The translations under genes and the position numbers were made by a program. Below the pieces are notes generated by a model. It searched no databases. It was not told where the DNA came from and saw nothing but the letters and a program-made list of their open reading frames with translations. Positions 22,751 to 34,979 of a stretch of 64,000 nucleotides of DNA are shown one piece after another. Within the stretch, counting starts at the first letter, position 1. Each line of letters starts with the position of its first letter. Source of the DNA: Mikania micrantha (Eukaryota > Streptophyta > Magnoliopsida > Asterales > Asteraceae); the NCBI GenBank assembly GCA_009363875.1, contig CM018690.1:13547971-13611970 (forward strand), written 5' to 3'.

Positions 22751-23785
22751 ATGGCTGACGAACATACATCTGGTGTGAATAGCAGTGAGAGGGTGGAACT
22801 CACTGAAACTCAAATAATGGTGAAGGAAGAGGTGGAAAAGGCTTTTGAAGCTGCTTTGCCCATATATATTGAAGAAATTAAGTCGTCATTAAAAGATTTC
22901 CTTCATCAAGAATTAGCTTAATTTGAAACCGGAGTGGAGATGAAACAATCTTCTAAGACAACTACTTTTAAAGAATTTATGGCTTGTAAGCCAGCTGAGT
23001 TTAAGGGGGAGGTAGATCCCTTGATTAGCCAGCGTTGGATATCTGACATTGAAAGTACGTTTGAAACTAGTCATTGTGACCTGATTGATGAGGTCATGTT
23101 TGCTGGTAATGAGTTGAAAGATCGTGCCAAAGATTGGTGGGAGTTGTTGAGGAAGGAAAAAGGCAGAGATGGAATAAAAAGGCTGACGTGGGCCCAGTTT
23201 AAAGAACTTTTCTTGAAGCGGTTTTGTCCTCAAGCCGCTATTGATCGTATTACTGAGGAGTTTCTTCATCTACAGCAAAAAGATGAAAGTATTGATACTA
23301 TCACTGCCATTTTCTTCGATAAAGCTAAATTTTGTTCGGATCTTCTTCAGACTGAAAGGATGTGGATAAACCGGTATCATACTATGTTGAACACAAAGTA
23401 CCGGGAGTTTCTCACGCCTTCTAAGTGTGAGACACTTAATGAGTTAATCAATTGTGCCCGAGAACGGGAATTGGAATTGAAACGACAAGAAGATCGAGGA
23501 GATAAACGAAAGGCTGAAACAGAAACAGGTTCATCTAAAAAGGCAAAGTTTGCCAAATTGTTTAAAAAGCCTGTTTTCACTAAACCTTGTCCCAACTGTG
23601 GAAGGATGCACGCAGGTGAATGTCGTGCTAGGCCTGTTGTCTGTTATAAATGTGGGAAGCCAGGACATTTGGCAACCCAGTGTTTGAGCCATCCTAGTCT
23701 GTGCTATCATTGTTATAAGCCAGGACATCGGAAGAGTGAGTGCCCTGAACTTAAGAGGGCAGCACCGATTAGTGATGATGGCTGA
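22751..23785 (+). pseudogene. gag: Gypsy gag with one internal stop
   Basis: The first in-frame ATG after the PBS is at 22751. A TAA at 22919-22921 (codon 57) interrupts it; the frame then continues to the TGA at 23783-23785. After the stop lies a typical retrotransposon gag (capsid) domain with motifs WISDIESTFE and LTWAQFKELFLKRFCP, then a basic linker and three Cys-His boxes: CPNCGRMHAGEC (atypical spacing), CYKCGKPGHLATQC and CYHCYKPGHRKSEC (both CX2CX4HX4C). Gag forms the virus-like particle and binds genomic RNA. A shortened product could only start at an internal ATG such as 22940. Confidence 0.88.
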
Positions 23786-26700
23786 TGTTTAAATCTCAAG
23801 GCTCGGGAAAGAAACCGGAAGCGCCCAAACCAAAAGGGAGAGCTTTCCAGATATCGGCAGAGGAGGCTAAAGTCACATCTGACGTGGTGACAGGTACCTT
23901 CTTCGTTAACTCAATACCTGCTTATGTGTTATTTGATTCTGGAGCCAATCGATCTTTTGTGTCTATAAAATTTGTGCATCATCCATCTTTTGTCTTAGAA
24001 CAGTTGCATGTACCTTTAGAAGTAGAGGTTGCTGATTCTAAGAGTTTCTTTGTGTTTGATATTTATCGAAACTGTAAGCTTACAATCAGTAACGAGGATT
24101 ATGTTGTTGATTTGATACCTATGGTATTGGGGGAGTTTGATGTTGTTATTGGAATGGATTGGCTATCTTCTTATAAAGCCAATATTCTTTGCAACCGCAA
24201 AGTTATACAATTGATAACCCCGAGTGGTTATGAATTGTCCATCCAAGGAAAAAAACGTGGAGGGGTTTTTTTGTGTTCTTTGGTCAAAGCCATGAAGTAT
24301 ATAAATCATGGGGGCCAATCCTTCTTAGCTTATGTCATTGATGCTGAGAAAACAATAAAGAGTTTGGAGGATGTCCCAATTGTCAGGGATTTTCCTGATG
24401 TTTTTCCAGCTGACTTACCGGGAATCCCCTCTGATAGAGATGTTGAGTTTAGAATCGATCTCATTCCAGGGGCCAAGCCTATAGCAAAAGCTCCTTATCG
24501 TTTAGCACCGTCTGAATTGCAAGAGTTGATGACTCAATTGCAGGACCTTCTCGATAAAGGTTTTATTCGCCCAAGCATCTCGCCTTGGGGTGCTCCTGTT
24601 CTTTTTGTTAAAAAGAAGGAAGGAAGTTTTCGTATGTGTATTGATTATAGAGAGCTTAATAAAGTGAAGGTGAAAAACAAATATCCTTTGCCTCGGATCG
24701 ATGATCTTTTTGATCAGTTACAAGGGGCTTCTTGGTTCTCTAAAATTGACCTTCGGTCGGGTTACCATCAAATTAAAGTTAGGGAAGCAGATATTCCTAA
24801 AACAGCGTTTCGAACCCGATACGGTCATTACGAATTTCTTGTCATGTCTTTTGGGCTGACTAATGCACCGGCTGCATTCATGGAGTTGATGAATCGGGTG
24901 TGTCATCCCATGTTGGATCGATCTGTTATCGTCTTTATTGATGATATTCTTGTTTATTCCAAAAATGAAGGTGATCATGCGTGCCACTTACGGGAGGTAC
25001 TTGAGACTCTCCGTAAGGAGAAGTTATATGCCAAATTTTCTAAATGCGCCTTCTGGCTGCATGAAGTCCAATTTCTTGGACATGTGATAAATGCAGATGT
25101 CATTCTTGTTGATCCTTCTAAAATTCAAGTGGTGATTAATTGGAGTCTACCCAAAAATCCAACTGATGTCAGAAGTTTTCTTGGCTTAGCCGGTTATTAT
25201 CGTAGATTTATTCAAGACTTTGCCAAGATTGCTTCTTCTTTAACCAAACTTACAAGAAAGGACGTTAAGTTTGTCTGGGGTGATAACCAAGAGAAAGCAT
25301 TCCAAGAGTTAAAGTCAAAATTAACTCAGGCACCGGTATTGACATTACCGGATGGTCCTGATGATTTTGTGGTATATTCTGATGCTTCTTATCTTGGTCT
25401 GGGTTGTGTTCTTATGCAAAGAGGCAAGGTGATTGCTTATGCCTCAAGACAACTGAAAACCTATGAAATCAATTATCCTATTCATGATTTAGAACTTGCA
25501 GCAGTCGTATTTGCCTTAAAAATCTGGAGGCATTATTTGTATGTGTAAAGTGTACGATTTACACTGATCATAAGAGCTTGAAATATTTCTTCACTCAGAA
25601 GGAATTGAATATGAGGCAAATACGATGGCTGGAATTACTCAAGGATTACGATTGTGAAATCCTTTATCATCCTGGTAAAGCGAATGTGGTGGCGGATGCC
25701 TTGAGTAGAAAAGAAGAGTGTGAACCAATCAAAGTGAAAGCTATGCAGCTTGTAATAACTTCAGGGCTAATTGAGCAGATCAAGGGAGCCCAGACTGAAG
25801 TCTTAAAGGAAGAAAATTGGAAACGTGACAGGATTAAAGGGCAAGCTCATAATCTGGATGAAGATAGTCGTGGTTTAAAGACAAGGTGGGGTCGAGTGTG
25901 GATACCTCCCACTTGTCCACTTAAGTCTGCATTGTTGGAAGAAGCGCACAAGTCAAAATACTCAATTCATCCTGGGGCTACTAAAATGTATCGTGACCTT
26001 CAGGTGAACTATTGGTGGCCAGGTATGAAACGAGATATTGTTAAACATGTGGCGAAATGTTTGACTTGTATGCAGGTAAAAGCAGAGCACCAGAAACCTT
26101 ATGGTAAGTTGCAACCATTGGAAATCCCAATGTGGAAATGGGAACATATCACAATGGACTTAATTACTAAACTTCCTAGAACAAGGAAGGGATGTGATAC
26201 GATTTGGGTCATTGTGGATAGGTTGACTAAAAGTGCTCATTTCTTGCCCATTCGTGAAACTTATTCTTCTGATAAAATGGCAGAGATATATGTACGAGAA
26301 ATTATGTCTCGTCATGGTGTGCCTGTAACCATTATCTCTGATCGAGATACTCGATTTACTTCTCGATTTTGGAGAAATTTTCAAGAAGAATTAGGAACAA
26401 AACTGTTGTTAAGCACTGCGTATCATCCTCAGACTGATGGACAAAGTGAAAGAACCATTCAGACCTTGGAGGATATGTTAAGAGCGTGCATTATTGACTT
26501 TGGGGGTAGTTGGGATGATTACCTACCCTTGGCAGAGTTCTCGTACAATAATAGTTATCATTCCAGCATTGGAATGCCTCCTTATGAGATGCTATATGGG
26601 AGGAAATGTCGAACTCCCGTTTGTTGGGGAGAAGTTGGGCAGCGTGAACTCGCACACAAAAATGTTGTTAAAGCTACCAATGAACGGATAGATCAGATTC

Positions 26701-27197
26701 GTGCCCATCTGAAGGCGGCTCAAGACCGTCAGAAATCATTCACTGATAAGCGTAGAAGGCCCATTGAATTCCAGGTAGGAGATTTTGTGTTGTTAAAAGT
26801 CTCACCGTGGAAAGGTGTTATACGTTTTCATAAGCGAGGAAAGTTAAGTCCACGCTTTATTGGACCATTTAAAATCATAGCTCGTGTTGGTGAAGTTGCT
26901 TATCGCCTAGAGCTACCAGAGGAGTTAAGTGGAATTCATAATACGTTCCACGTTTCTTACTTACGAAAATGTTTAGCAGATGAATCTGCGTACGTACCAC
27001 TGGAAGATATAGAAATTGATGATAGATTAAATTATGTAGAAAGGCCAGTGGCAATACTTGACCGAAAGGTCAAGCAACTTATAAATAAATCATTGAACCA
27101 GGTGAAGGTTCAGTGGAAAAATAGAACCGGTTCTGAAATTACGTGGGAGTCAGAAAATGAAATGAGAAAAGATTATCCTTTCCTTTTTGATGTTTAA
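23785..27197 (+). pseudogene. pol: Gypsy pol (PR-RT-RNase H-INT-chromodomain) with a frameshift
   Basis: The first part (23785-25548) holds an aspartic protease with DSGA (about residue 51), an RT with the box FIDDILVY (about 384) and the start of RNase H with YSDAS. The frame shifts by one base near 25541-25546, where a single G appears lost, and continues to 27197 with the RNase H end (TDHKSLKY), an integrase HHCC finger (HPGATKMYRDL ... CLTC), the DDE core (MDL, SDRDTRF, GQSERTI), and a C-terminal IPNTF-like segment plus a chromodomain-like stretch ending WESENEMRKDYP. Pol lies -1 to gag with only a 7 nt overlap, which looks more like an indel than a designed shift. Chromodomains guide integration to heterochromatin in this clade. 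Confidence 0.9.
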
Positions 27198-27222
27198 TCG
27201 GTTTCGAGGACGAAACCTCTGT

Positions 27223-27234
27223 AAGGAGGGGAGA
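27223..27234 (+). promoter_or_regulatory. polypurine tract of the Gypsy element
   Basis: AAGGAGGGGAGA ends 2 nt before the 3' LTR. Confidence 0.9.
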
Positions 27235-27509
27235 TTTGTAACAACCGGTTTTTTAATAATGAAATGTATTGTGAATAATCGTTAATTGAACGATTGTGGT
27301 TGTTGTGATTTGAAAATATGTAAGAATTACGTCATTAATGGCAAGAGCACATGTGATCATTCTAGAGATCCGCGATGATTTAGCAATTTTGGTTATTAGA
27401 GGTTGAAAATATGTGAGAAATAATGAACGTGGGAGAAAACCGTGCGTGAAACGGATTTACGGATTGTCCGGAATTGCGAAATGAAAAAAATTACAAAATA
27501 TTATGCTTT

Positions 27510-27645
27510 GGGACTCTTCGCGGTACGCGAAGATGGTTTTGAGGATCCTTCGCGGTACGCGAAAGACTCAAAATATCTAAAAGTCCCGAATTGCTTCGCG
27601 GTACGCGAAGCCTTTCTTGGCCCCTCTTCGCGGTACGCGACGGGT
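27510..27645 (+). repeat. cluster of TTCGCGGTACGCGAA inverted repeats
   Basis: Four copies in about 135 bp (the last is partly altered: GGTACGCGACGG), spaced 33-45 bp. TTCGCG pairs with CGCGAA around GTA. Two CGCG sites per copy make it a CpG-dense patch in an otherwise CpG-poor LTR. Confidence 0.85.
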
Positions 27646-28548
27646 AGGGCGGTTTGACAGATTCCTATTCTTATCAAAATAGCATCAGAAATTATATTTT
27701 TTCAATATCTCGACCTCAAACACACCAGGGACGATCTGATCGAAATTTTGTCATCAAAATCAAGTTTTGAAGCCATCCAAACATTTGGATCGAGCTAGGG
27801 TTCGATTCTACAACATCTGATCGTCGTTTTGTGATTGAACATCCGTTCGATTAGGTAACGATTCGATTTATCCTACTAGTTTAATATTGTGTGGATTAAA
27901 TTTAGTTTTGATTGTAATACTATGATTATGGGTATTGATTATTGCCTAGTTGATAACTAGGGATTGTTAGAAACGAAGAACTTGTTGTTTTGATGGTGAA
28001 ATCTTCGTTTTGAAGCCGGGATAATGTCCGGTTATTATGAAACCCATATCATGGTGTGATAACTAGTAGGATGGGTTGAATATGATTTTAAATAAATTAT
28101 GGATTATAATCCATTGGTTAAATGATGATTTTGATGAATTGATGTTAAAATTATTAACAACTTATGATCTTAAATAAAAATTGAATAATAAAAATGATTA
28201 AAGATCGTAACTAATATAATGAACATCAATTATTTGATAAATTGCCTGGGGAGGCATGAAATATGATTAATTGTGATAATTGACTAAAACTTGCTAAACG
28301 TAGTAAGATAGAGTCAGTTATGTGATGAATTGACTTTGAGGAAGTCAAATCAGTCAAGTGTATTGAACTTGATTGTATGTGCTATACGTGTTGAAACTAG
28401 TTGTATATATGTATTTTGCAACTAGGTGGTGGTAGTGGAAGTCAAACCACTAGTCATAGAGCAGGAAAGGAGCCTGCAGTTGCTAATCCCTTATCTGATT
28501 AAGGTAAGTAATCCCACAACTATGACATCACATAATAAATACTGAATT

Positions 28549-28915
28549 TTGTTGAATGAATTATATATGACTCCACAATGGTGGATAGCCAGAGGTGCTG
28601 GCAATTGTCTTAGATGGAAGTACCGGTGGTTGAACATCTTAAGACTTGAATTATATATGACTCCACAATGGTGGATAGCCAGAGGTGCTGGCAATTGTCT
28701 TAGATGGAAGTACCGGTGGGTGAACATCTTAAGACTTGAATTATATATGACTCCACAATGGTGGATAGCCAGAGGTGCTGGCAATTGTCTTAGATGGAAG
28801 TACCGGTGGGTGAAAATCTTAAGACTTGAATTATATATGACTCCACAATGGTGGATAGCCAGAGGTGCTGGCAATTGTCTTAGATGGAAGTACCGATGGG
28901 TGAACATCTTAAGTA
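28549..28915 (+). repeat. 90 bp minisatellite, four units (3' LTR)
   Basis: Anchors at 28569, 28659, 28749 and 28839, exactly 90 bp apart and near-identical to those of the 5' LTR. Confidence 0.92.
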
Positions 28916-29204
28916 TTGTGAAATATTGTGTGATGTTTGTAGGTCAAACATGATGGACCTGGCTGTAAGCATCGAGGTGGACTGTGAATCGAACGAATAA
29001 ACCTTGTTGCAAACGTTTGAAATTTTGGTTTAAACTTACTTATGTAAATAAGTATTGTAAAATGTGTGATACGTTTACGTTTGCGTTAAACTTTGTTTAA
29101 TATTATTAAATAAAGAGGGTCACACAAGGTTTTAAAAATGAAAAATTTTGCTGGGACCAACTCTGATATTATAGAAAATTGTTTAATAGTAACCGGGGGT
29201 TACA

Positions 29205-29820
29205 TTAAGTGTACAAGACAACTATCAAGGCTATCTTCTAAGTTACAAGTGACCAGTTTTATACTAAAACCTACGGTTGAATCCTCGTAAGGATACAAGG
29301 TTGAACAAAATACTAGAAAAAAAATTATTGCTACAACTAGTATTCTGCGATGGTTTGATATGCCAAGTCATATTAGTTACAATTAATACAAATAACTTTT
29401 TTGATTTTTACATTAAATACCTACACTGCAAAAGGTATTAATGTTAAGATTCCTCTGCTGATCTGACAAGTGTACTTTGATGCTGATCATCATGAGAATG
29501 TCTTCTGATTTGGTCTTGATGATATAAAACATCTCAGAACCTTCCTTGAATAAGCCACACATCAGTGCAAATAGTCTTTTCGAAAGTTCTTGTATCTGAA
29601 GCTGCAATGTTGAGCATTGTATCGAAAGCTTTGTGTTTGTTAATTGACTGTACAAGGTTATCTTTCGGAAGTATTTAGACTTCTGAAGGTCTAACGTACA
29701 TTCTGAGAAACTGATGACTTCCGAAGGATAGCCTTATCCTTCCGATGCTTATCCTGGACTTTTGGGAATGAGGCCAACGACTTAGAGTATTTTGGAAACC
29801 ACCAACCTTTTGATCATACA
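29205..29820 (-). repeat. X LTR, main part (U3-R), displaced by the Gypsy insertion
   Basis: Read on the minus strand it starts TGTATGATCA at 29820 and aligns with the B LTR (start TGTAAGATCA at 34980) and with the LTR fragment at 45166-45804. With 20320-20412 it makes one LTR of about 700 bp. It is the 5' LTR of X. Confidence 0.8.
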
Positions 29821-30658
29821 TTAGATATTATGATATACCTAATAAATAGAATAAATTGCATAAATGGTCAATGTGAGGCCAAATGCTTGTAATCGTTAAA
29901 ATTTCATGCGCATATTTATGTGAGCTCTAATTATTTTATTATATCTAATAAATAAATAACTGTTTAAAAACTTTTTTGTTTATTGTTTTTCAACTATTAA
30001 TTATTTTTTTAATTATATTTATTTGATTTATACTTCATTTATTCAATATTTTTTTCTTGACTATTCCTTAATCTTTTTAGCTTATATTTATGTCTTCAAC
30101 GGTGCATTAATTTAACTCTGCGTTATACACAAATTTGGAGCTAGTTTAATATAACAAATGAGTAACTTGTATGAACACTTGTTAGAATTATAGACTAAAT
30201 ATCCTTTCTTAGTCATATGTAGTTTTATTATTTTAAGTTAAATATTAACTTTATCCGTCTTTTTATCATTTATAATTTTCTTTCTTTCTTAACTTTTAAC
30301 TTGTTATTAAAATTTTAGATTAGATCGATAATTCATGAATTCTATAAAATTAAATATAAAATTTTGTGACTTTAAAGTTTTTAATTAATATTTATTTGGA
30401 TTATAATTTTCTATGAATGCATTTATTTATTTACATCAAATTACTTCATTTTAGTTTGTATTTATTTATTTCGATCAAATTATACAACATATTATCTTTA
30501 TTTATTGTTGTCTTCAAGAAAAATTTTGAAACATGACAACAATTATTTTAAAAGCAAATCATCATTTTCTATATTAATTTTAAATTAATTTCTAGATATC
30601 ATTGCATGGTCTCATTTTATATGTATTTATGTATGTATAGTATGCAAACCCTATATAT
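29821..30658. other. AT-rich, nothing recognised
   Basis: No ORF, repeat boundary or RNA gene that I can support. Confidence 0.5.
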
Positions 30659-30666
30659 ATACACAC

Positions 30667-31410
30667 ACACCGGGGGCGGCCTGGGGGAGGGGCAAACCCG
30701 ACCCCCGTCCTGGTCCAATTTTTTTAGAGTCACAATTTTTTTGACGTATACGTTTATACAAAGATTCATTTAAACGAGAACCAACAAGTTATAGATAACG
30801 AAAATGAATTATTTATAAAACACGGTTTAATAGTTACAAAAAGTAATTCCCTATAAATCATAGAAAGTTACTTTTATGTTATTTAAATTAGCAATGTTCA
30901 TTGGTTTGATTTAACCGGTTTCCATTCTATCCGAAAACCGAACCAAAGTCGGGAAGTGGTTCGGTTCAGTTTTGGTTAATACCAAACAAACCAAATAAAT
31001 TGATTAAAAACCAAATAAACCGGTTACAAACCGAATTCAACCAAATAAGCCTGTTAAAAACCGAATAAATCGAATTTTATCTTACATAGTGTTTATAAAA
31101 TAATAATTTTAAATCTAAATTAGGTTTATTCGGTTAACTGAATAAACCGAACAAATCAAATTCAAACTAAAATGGAACCAATAACCGAACCGAAAACCGA
31201 AATTCAGAATTCGGATACGATTATGACCCTAATTTGGAACTCGGATATGGTTGGAAACCGAACCAAAAACCAAATTGAAAACTCGTTTTTTAGTTACAAA
31301 TACGGTTTGGTTTTCGTTTTTTTTGAACACCCCTGATTTAATATTTGTATTCGTTAAGTGCCTTTTTTACCGGGTCTGTCCCGGACACCTCAATTCTTAG
31401 GAACGCCCTG
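30667..31410. mobile_element. candidate non-autonomous hAT-like element
   Basis: Ends are GC-rich (CCGGGGGCGGCCTGG on the left; the right end, reversed, starts CAGGGCGTTCC) and flanked by an 8 bp repeat ATACACAC (30659-30666 and 31411-31418). An 8 bp duplication is typical of hAT elements, but the left copy sits in an (AC)n run. The inside (30890-31340) is rich in AACCGAACC-type repeats and has no ORF. Confidence 0.35.
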
Positions 31411-31539
31411 ATACACACTATTGCTTTTTATGTATTTTAATACTGTATAGTAATGCTATATAGTAATTTGAAAGTAATAAACCAGATATTATATTGAATC
31501 TGAAAATAATAAACAAGATGAAACGAAACCGATGTCAAA

Positions 31540-31686
31540 TCAAAACGGGATTATGTTTTCTTCTTCCCATGTTTCTAAGTTTGTCATTTCGAGTTCATCC
31601 TGAAAGCTAATAGAACTCATGGTTTCTAGATCTGGGGAAAACATGAAGACGACGAGAAACGTTAGTGCAGAAATGGGGCTTTGCAT
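31540..31686 (-). CDS. possible small secreted peptide (48 residues)
   Basis: The minus-strand ORF starts at the ATG 31686-31684 and ends at a TGA. Residues 1-20 are hydrophobic (SALTFLVVFMF core), like a signal peptide, followed by an acidic, Glu-rich tail ending IIPF. A good TATA box lies about 80-90 bp upstream, and the intervening leader is C/CT-rich as in plant 5' UTRs. It does not belong to any retrotransposon around it. I do not recognise the family. It may equally be the first exon of a lost gene or a chance ORF. Confidence 0.3.
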   Translation of the reverse strand: MQSPISALTFLVVFMFSPDLETMSSISFQDELEMTNLETWEEENIIPF

Positions 31687-31764
31687 GAAGTAAATTTGAT
31701 GAAGTATTGTGGTTGAGGACAGAAGAGATGGGGTAGGGGTAGGGGTCGGTGGTTGCTGTTGCTC

Positions 31765-31775
31765 TCTATATATAT
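31765..31775 (-). promoter_or_regulatory. TATA box upstream of the small peptide ORF
   Basis: CCATATATATAGAG on the minus strand, about 80-90 bp upstream of the ATG at 31686, followed by a CA/CT-rich leader. Confidence 0.35.
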
Positions 31776-32008
31776 GGTGGTGGCCGATGACTTCAATCAA
31801 GGTGGTCGGCTACTTTAATGTTAGCAGCCGCTTTAATGGGGCACAGAGAGTGACAGTGTGTGTATAGTAGGTAGTTTTTATGATTTCGTTATATTCTATT
31901 TTAATCATTTAAAAAGGATATTTTAATTACTTGCAAATAGAATTAAACACAATTTTTAAGAATTAGCAAATTGAACTAAAAAAAATAGAACCTATCGCAT
32001 ATTCTAGT

Positions 32009-32560
32009 AGTGTTCATCAAGTTGGATTGCGAGTTATTTGTCTTATTCAGATTGACTTTTCGGCTCTATCCAAACCCAACCTGACCTGAATTAATTTGAA
32101 CCTCATCCAACTTCAATGTATCCTAATCAGGATTCGGTTCGCATCGGATATATCCAAATAACCCGAATAAATCTGAATAAAAATTTGGTCCATAAAAGTA
32201 AACATTTTAAGAGTTTAAATTGATAATACAACACATAAAGTTCAAAATTATAAAACGATAATAAGTCTATCATAATAAAATAATCAAAATAAATTTTATT
32301 ACTCATAAAAAAATATCTATACAACACAAACAACTCGAATTTAATAATGGTCGATTGTCTCGTAATAGGATTATTCGAATACCCGAACAACCCGAATTAC
32401 ACAAACAATAAATCCGAATCTGACCCAAGTATTCGAATAACTTTTTTGAATTCGGATCGAGCCAAGCCGAACAACCAGAATCATATTCAAATCAATTTTA
32501 TTTGTTTCGAATACGATTGGAGTTTCATTTTTTTGGGATTTGAGGTGTATTTTGAACACT
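32009..32560. repeat. candidate MITE with AGTGTTCA ends
   Basis: The left end AGTGTTCATCAAG and right end TGAACACT are inverted. The inside is AT-rich with repeated CCGAAT/CCCGAA motifs and no ORF. I found no clear target duplication. Confidence 0.25.
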
Positions 32561-33302
32561 CTTGGCATATCCCATGCAAGTTTTCAAACAATTAACAAAG
32601 GGTAATTTCAGTTAGGATTAAAAAAATAATAATTAAAAAAAATCTATTATTTTGTTGTAACAAAATGACGCTACTTTGGAATCATCTCTCCCTCCTTGTC
32701 TTACTTGATAAGTAGATGTGTCCTACTGTCCTTTCCATAGGAATAACGAAGGCTTCGGCTCCTCTTTCATGCAATCGCTAATGCTTACGTCATACTTTCG
32801 ATTTCAAGCACGTTTCTTCCCCTTGTGATTTTGGAACACATATTTCAAATGGTTTCACACGTGGCTTTTACTGCACAGCTAAGCCCCGAATGTACTTAAT
32901 TATTATAAAAAGGAAACACGTGTTTTGTATGCTTATTTTACGTTGTTTCGGTAGAAAAAACATACACATTTCATTAAGCAACGTCAGATCGAATTCTTTT
33001 TTTAATATTAATTTTATTTAATTTACACATATTAAATGTATATGATTTTACAAAGGCTTGGTTATTCGCGCTCCTAATTTTTTTATTTCAACACTCCATC
33101 GATCCAGTATGTTCATATAGGCCTATACAAGTTGTAAAACTCTCATGACACTAATTAAATTCGACAATGATTGGTCTCATATACACGTCGTGTTGGACTT
33201 ATACGACCCATATGGTCATATAGGCCTATACGAGGCGTATATGAGTCTGATTGTTGACACTAATAAATTCTGACACACAATGATTGTCCCTCTATATATA
33301 TA
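32561..33302. other. nothing recognised except two TATAGGCCTATA-like palindromes
   Basis: CATATAGGCCTATAC occurs at about 33114 and 33218 in otherwise unremarkable AT-rich DNA. No gene seen. Confidence 0.4.
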
Positions 33303-33967
33303 GAGGCGGATCTAGATGCATTGAGGTGGGTTCACCGGAACCCCCGCGTTTCGAACATCTAATAGAAATTTTTTGTTTTCGAAAAGCTGAAAATGTAAGT
33401 TGAACCCATTGATATTTTTAAGAGTGAATCCTTAATGTAATTATTTCCAACAACCTGCCAACATGAACGGATTAAGTGATCTTTGTTAGAGAATTTTCAA
33501 TAATAAATGCTTGGATTTTTATATAATTGTGTTAAAATTACTTTCCGAAATCAATATTTCTTCTCAAATTTCGTTTAGGTTTCGGACGTTGCCCTGAAAC
33601 CCATAAGGGGCGCTGCTCTCTTGACCTTTGTCCGCTAACTGACCAGTAGGACTGTCATTAGAGGCTCTGTCTCTTGGACCTTGCTAGGGGCACTGCCCAT
33701 TGGACCCGCAAGGGGACGCGACCCCTTTTATTCCCGCTTGGACCGGAGCTCAAAAATCTTAAATAAGTGTGCGCTCCGCACATCCGAAGTCTTTAACATG
33801 ATATTTTTTTAATTAATGACTTAATATATCACACTGTTATCACGTGAAAACATTACAAGACCTGAACCGTCAAACCAACCCAGAAATTTTTATGTACGGT
33901 TCTATCTAATTGAAATGTTTGAAATAGTGAATCCACTGAAAATTATTCCTAGATCCGCCAATGCCTC
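33303..33967. mobile_element. candidate TIR element with GGCGGATCTAG ends
   Basis: The left end GAGGCGGATCTAG and the right end CTAGATCCGCCAATGCCTC are inverted with a 5 nt difference. Flanks TATATATA and TATATACG share 6-7 positions, compatible with a target duplication but lying in a TA-rich run. The inside is moderately GC-rich with GGGGCGCTGC-like phrases and no ORF. Confidence 0.4.
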
Positions 33968-34979
33968 TATATACGCCTTATATAGATAGAATTATAAAGA
34001 CGTGTAAAGGATGTGGAGGTTGAGGAGTGTGTATGAGAATAACATTACTTTTAAATGTGTAGTTAATACCTTTTAGTGACACATAGTAAAACTCATAATT
34101 TGGATCTAGTATGTTCTTAAATCGTTAAAATTTCATCAAACCATCTAAACAAAGCAATTCGGTCGGTTCATTTTATTTGGGATTTATGGTTCGGTTAAAC
34201 CATTCGTAAGATGCATTGAAGCTTATACTTTTGTAGTAGACTTGTTGAAGGCAAACTGCCAACTATTTTTTTGCTTATTCATGGAATACATAGTAGGGCT
34301 CTGAAATTCTCGTAGCTTGCTACTTAGTAAAAAAAAGCTCGTTTCTAAACAAGAAGAGTTAGTTTGGCTCGCTTTGTATTTGAACCGAGCTCAAGTAAGA
34401 GTTGGCTTAGCTCATCACTTAAATCGTTAGCTCATCTTGGGAGTTAGCGTTATTTTAAGCAGAATATCATACTCACACATATGCTTATAGGAGTTGAGTC
34501 AAATAAAAACAAGTTTTTTTTTGTATAATAACATAAAAAAATTGTACTTGATTTATATTTTTTATTACTTGAGTTTTAAATACAATAAAAAAAATATGGT
34601 TAAAGAAAACAAAATTTCGTTGCAAAGAAAAACAAATTTAGTACTAAAAATATGTGTTTTATATGTTTTTTTTAATAGATCATGTTTTTATTTGATCTTC
34701 CTATATATAAATATAAATACATACACATACATATATATAAGAGAAGGTTCCATTTCTAACTCTTTCATATTGTGTTAACCCGTATAACTCCATCAAAATC
34801 AATTCAAAACTTTGTTTTCTTTTTTTAAATATAATTATTACACATGTACAACACTTTCTTTTTTACTTTGTATTTGTAAATTCAACAACATATAAGATTT
34901 AAAAGCATCGTAAGCTATGGTTACATTAACATGATTTATAATTTTTGATACAATGTAACTTAAACTTACATTATTTTTT
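33968..34979. other. AT-rich, nothing recognised
   Basis: Long A/T runs and no coding or element boundary that I can support. Confidence 0.45.

Larger units (their letters stand above)
20413..29204 (+). mobile_element. Ty3/gypsy chromovirus (Tekay/Del-type), 8.8 kb
   Basis: Boundaries are set by an exact TTAAG duplication (20408-20412 and 29205-29209). LTRs 20413-22322 and 27237-29204 start TGTAACAACCGG and end GGGGGTTACA. The order PBS, gag with zinc knuckles, PR, RT, RNase H, integrase, C-terminal chromodomain-like segment, PPT is that of a chromovirus; long LTRs and the C-terminus favour Tekay/Del. It has a stop in gag, a frame change at gag-pol and a 1 bp frameshift in RNase H, so it is probably inactive. 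LTR substitutions are few (I count roughly ten), but each LTR has one larger deletion. Confidence 0.92.
27237..29204 (+). repeat. 3' LTR of the Gypsy element (1,968 bp)
   Basis: It has the same ends as the 5' LTR. It contains four TTCGCGGTACGCGAA-type inverted repeats (27515, 27549, 27594, 27628) and four 90 bp units, and lacks about 150 bp after the last unit compared with the 5' LTR. Confidence 0.9.

Noticed and set aside
23776..23790. Programmed -1 frameshift between Gypsy gag and pol
   Set aside because: No slippery heptamer is visible in the 7 nt overlap and chromovirus gag-pol is normally one frame; with two other lesions in the copy an indel is simpler.
27442..27657. A 71-codon frame with AVRE-type repeats
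   Set aside because: It is a reading of the TTCGCGGTACGCGAA inverted repeats in the LTR.
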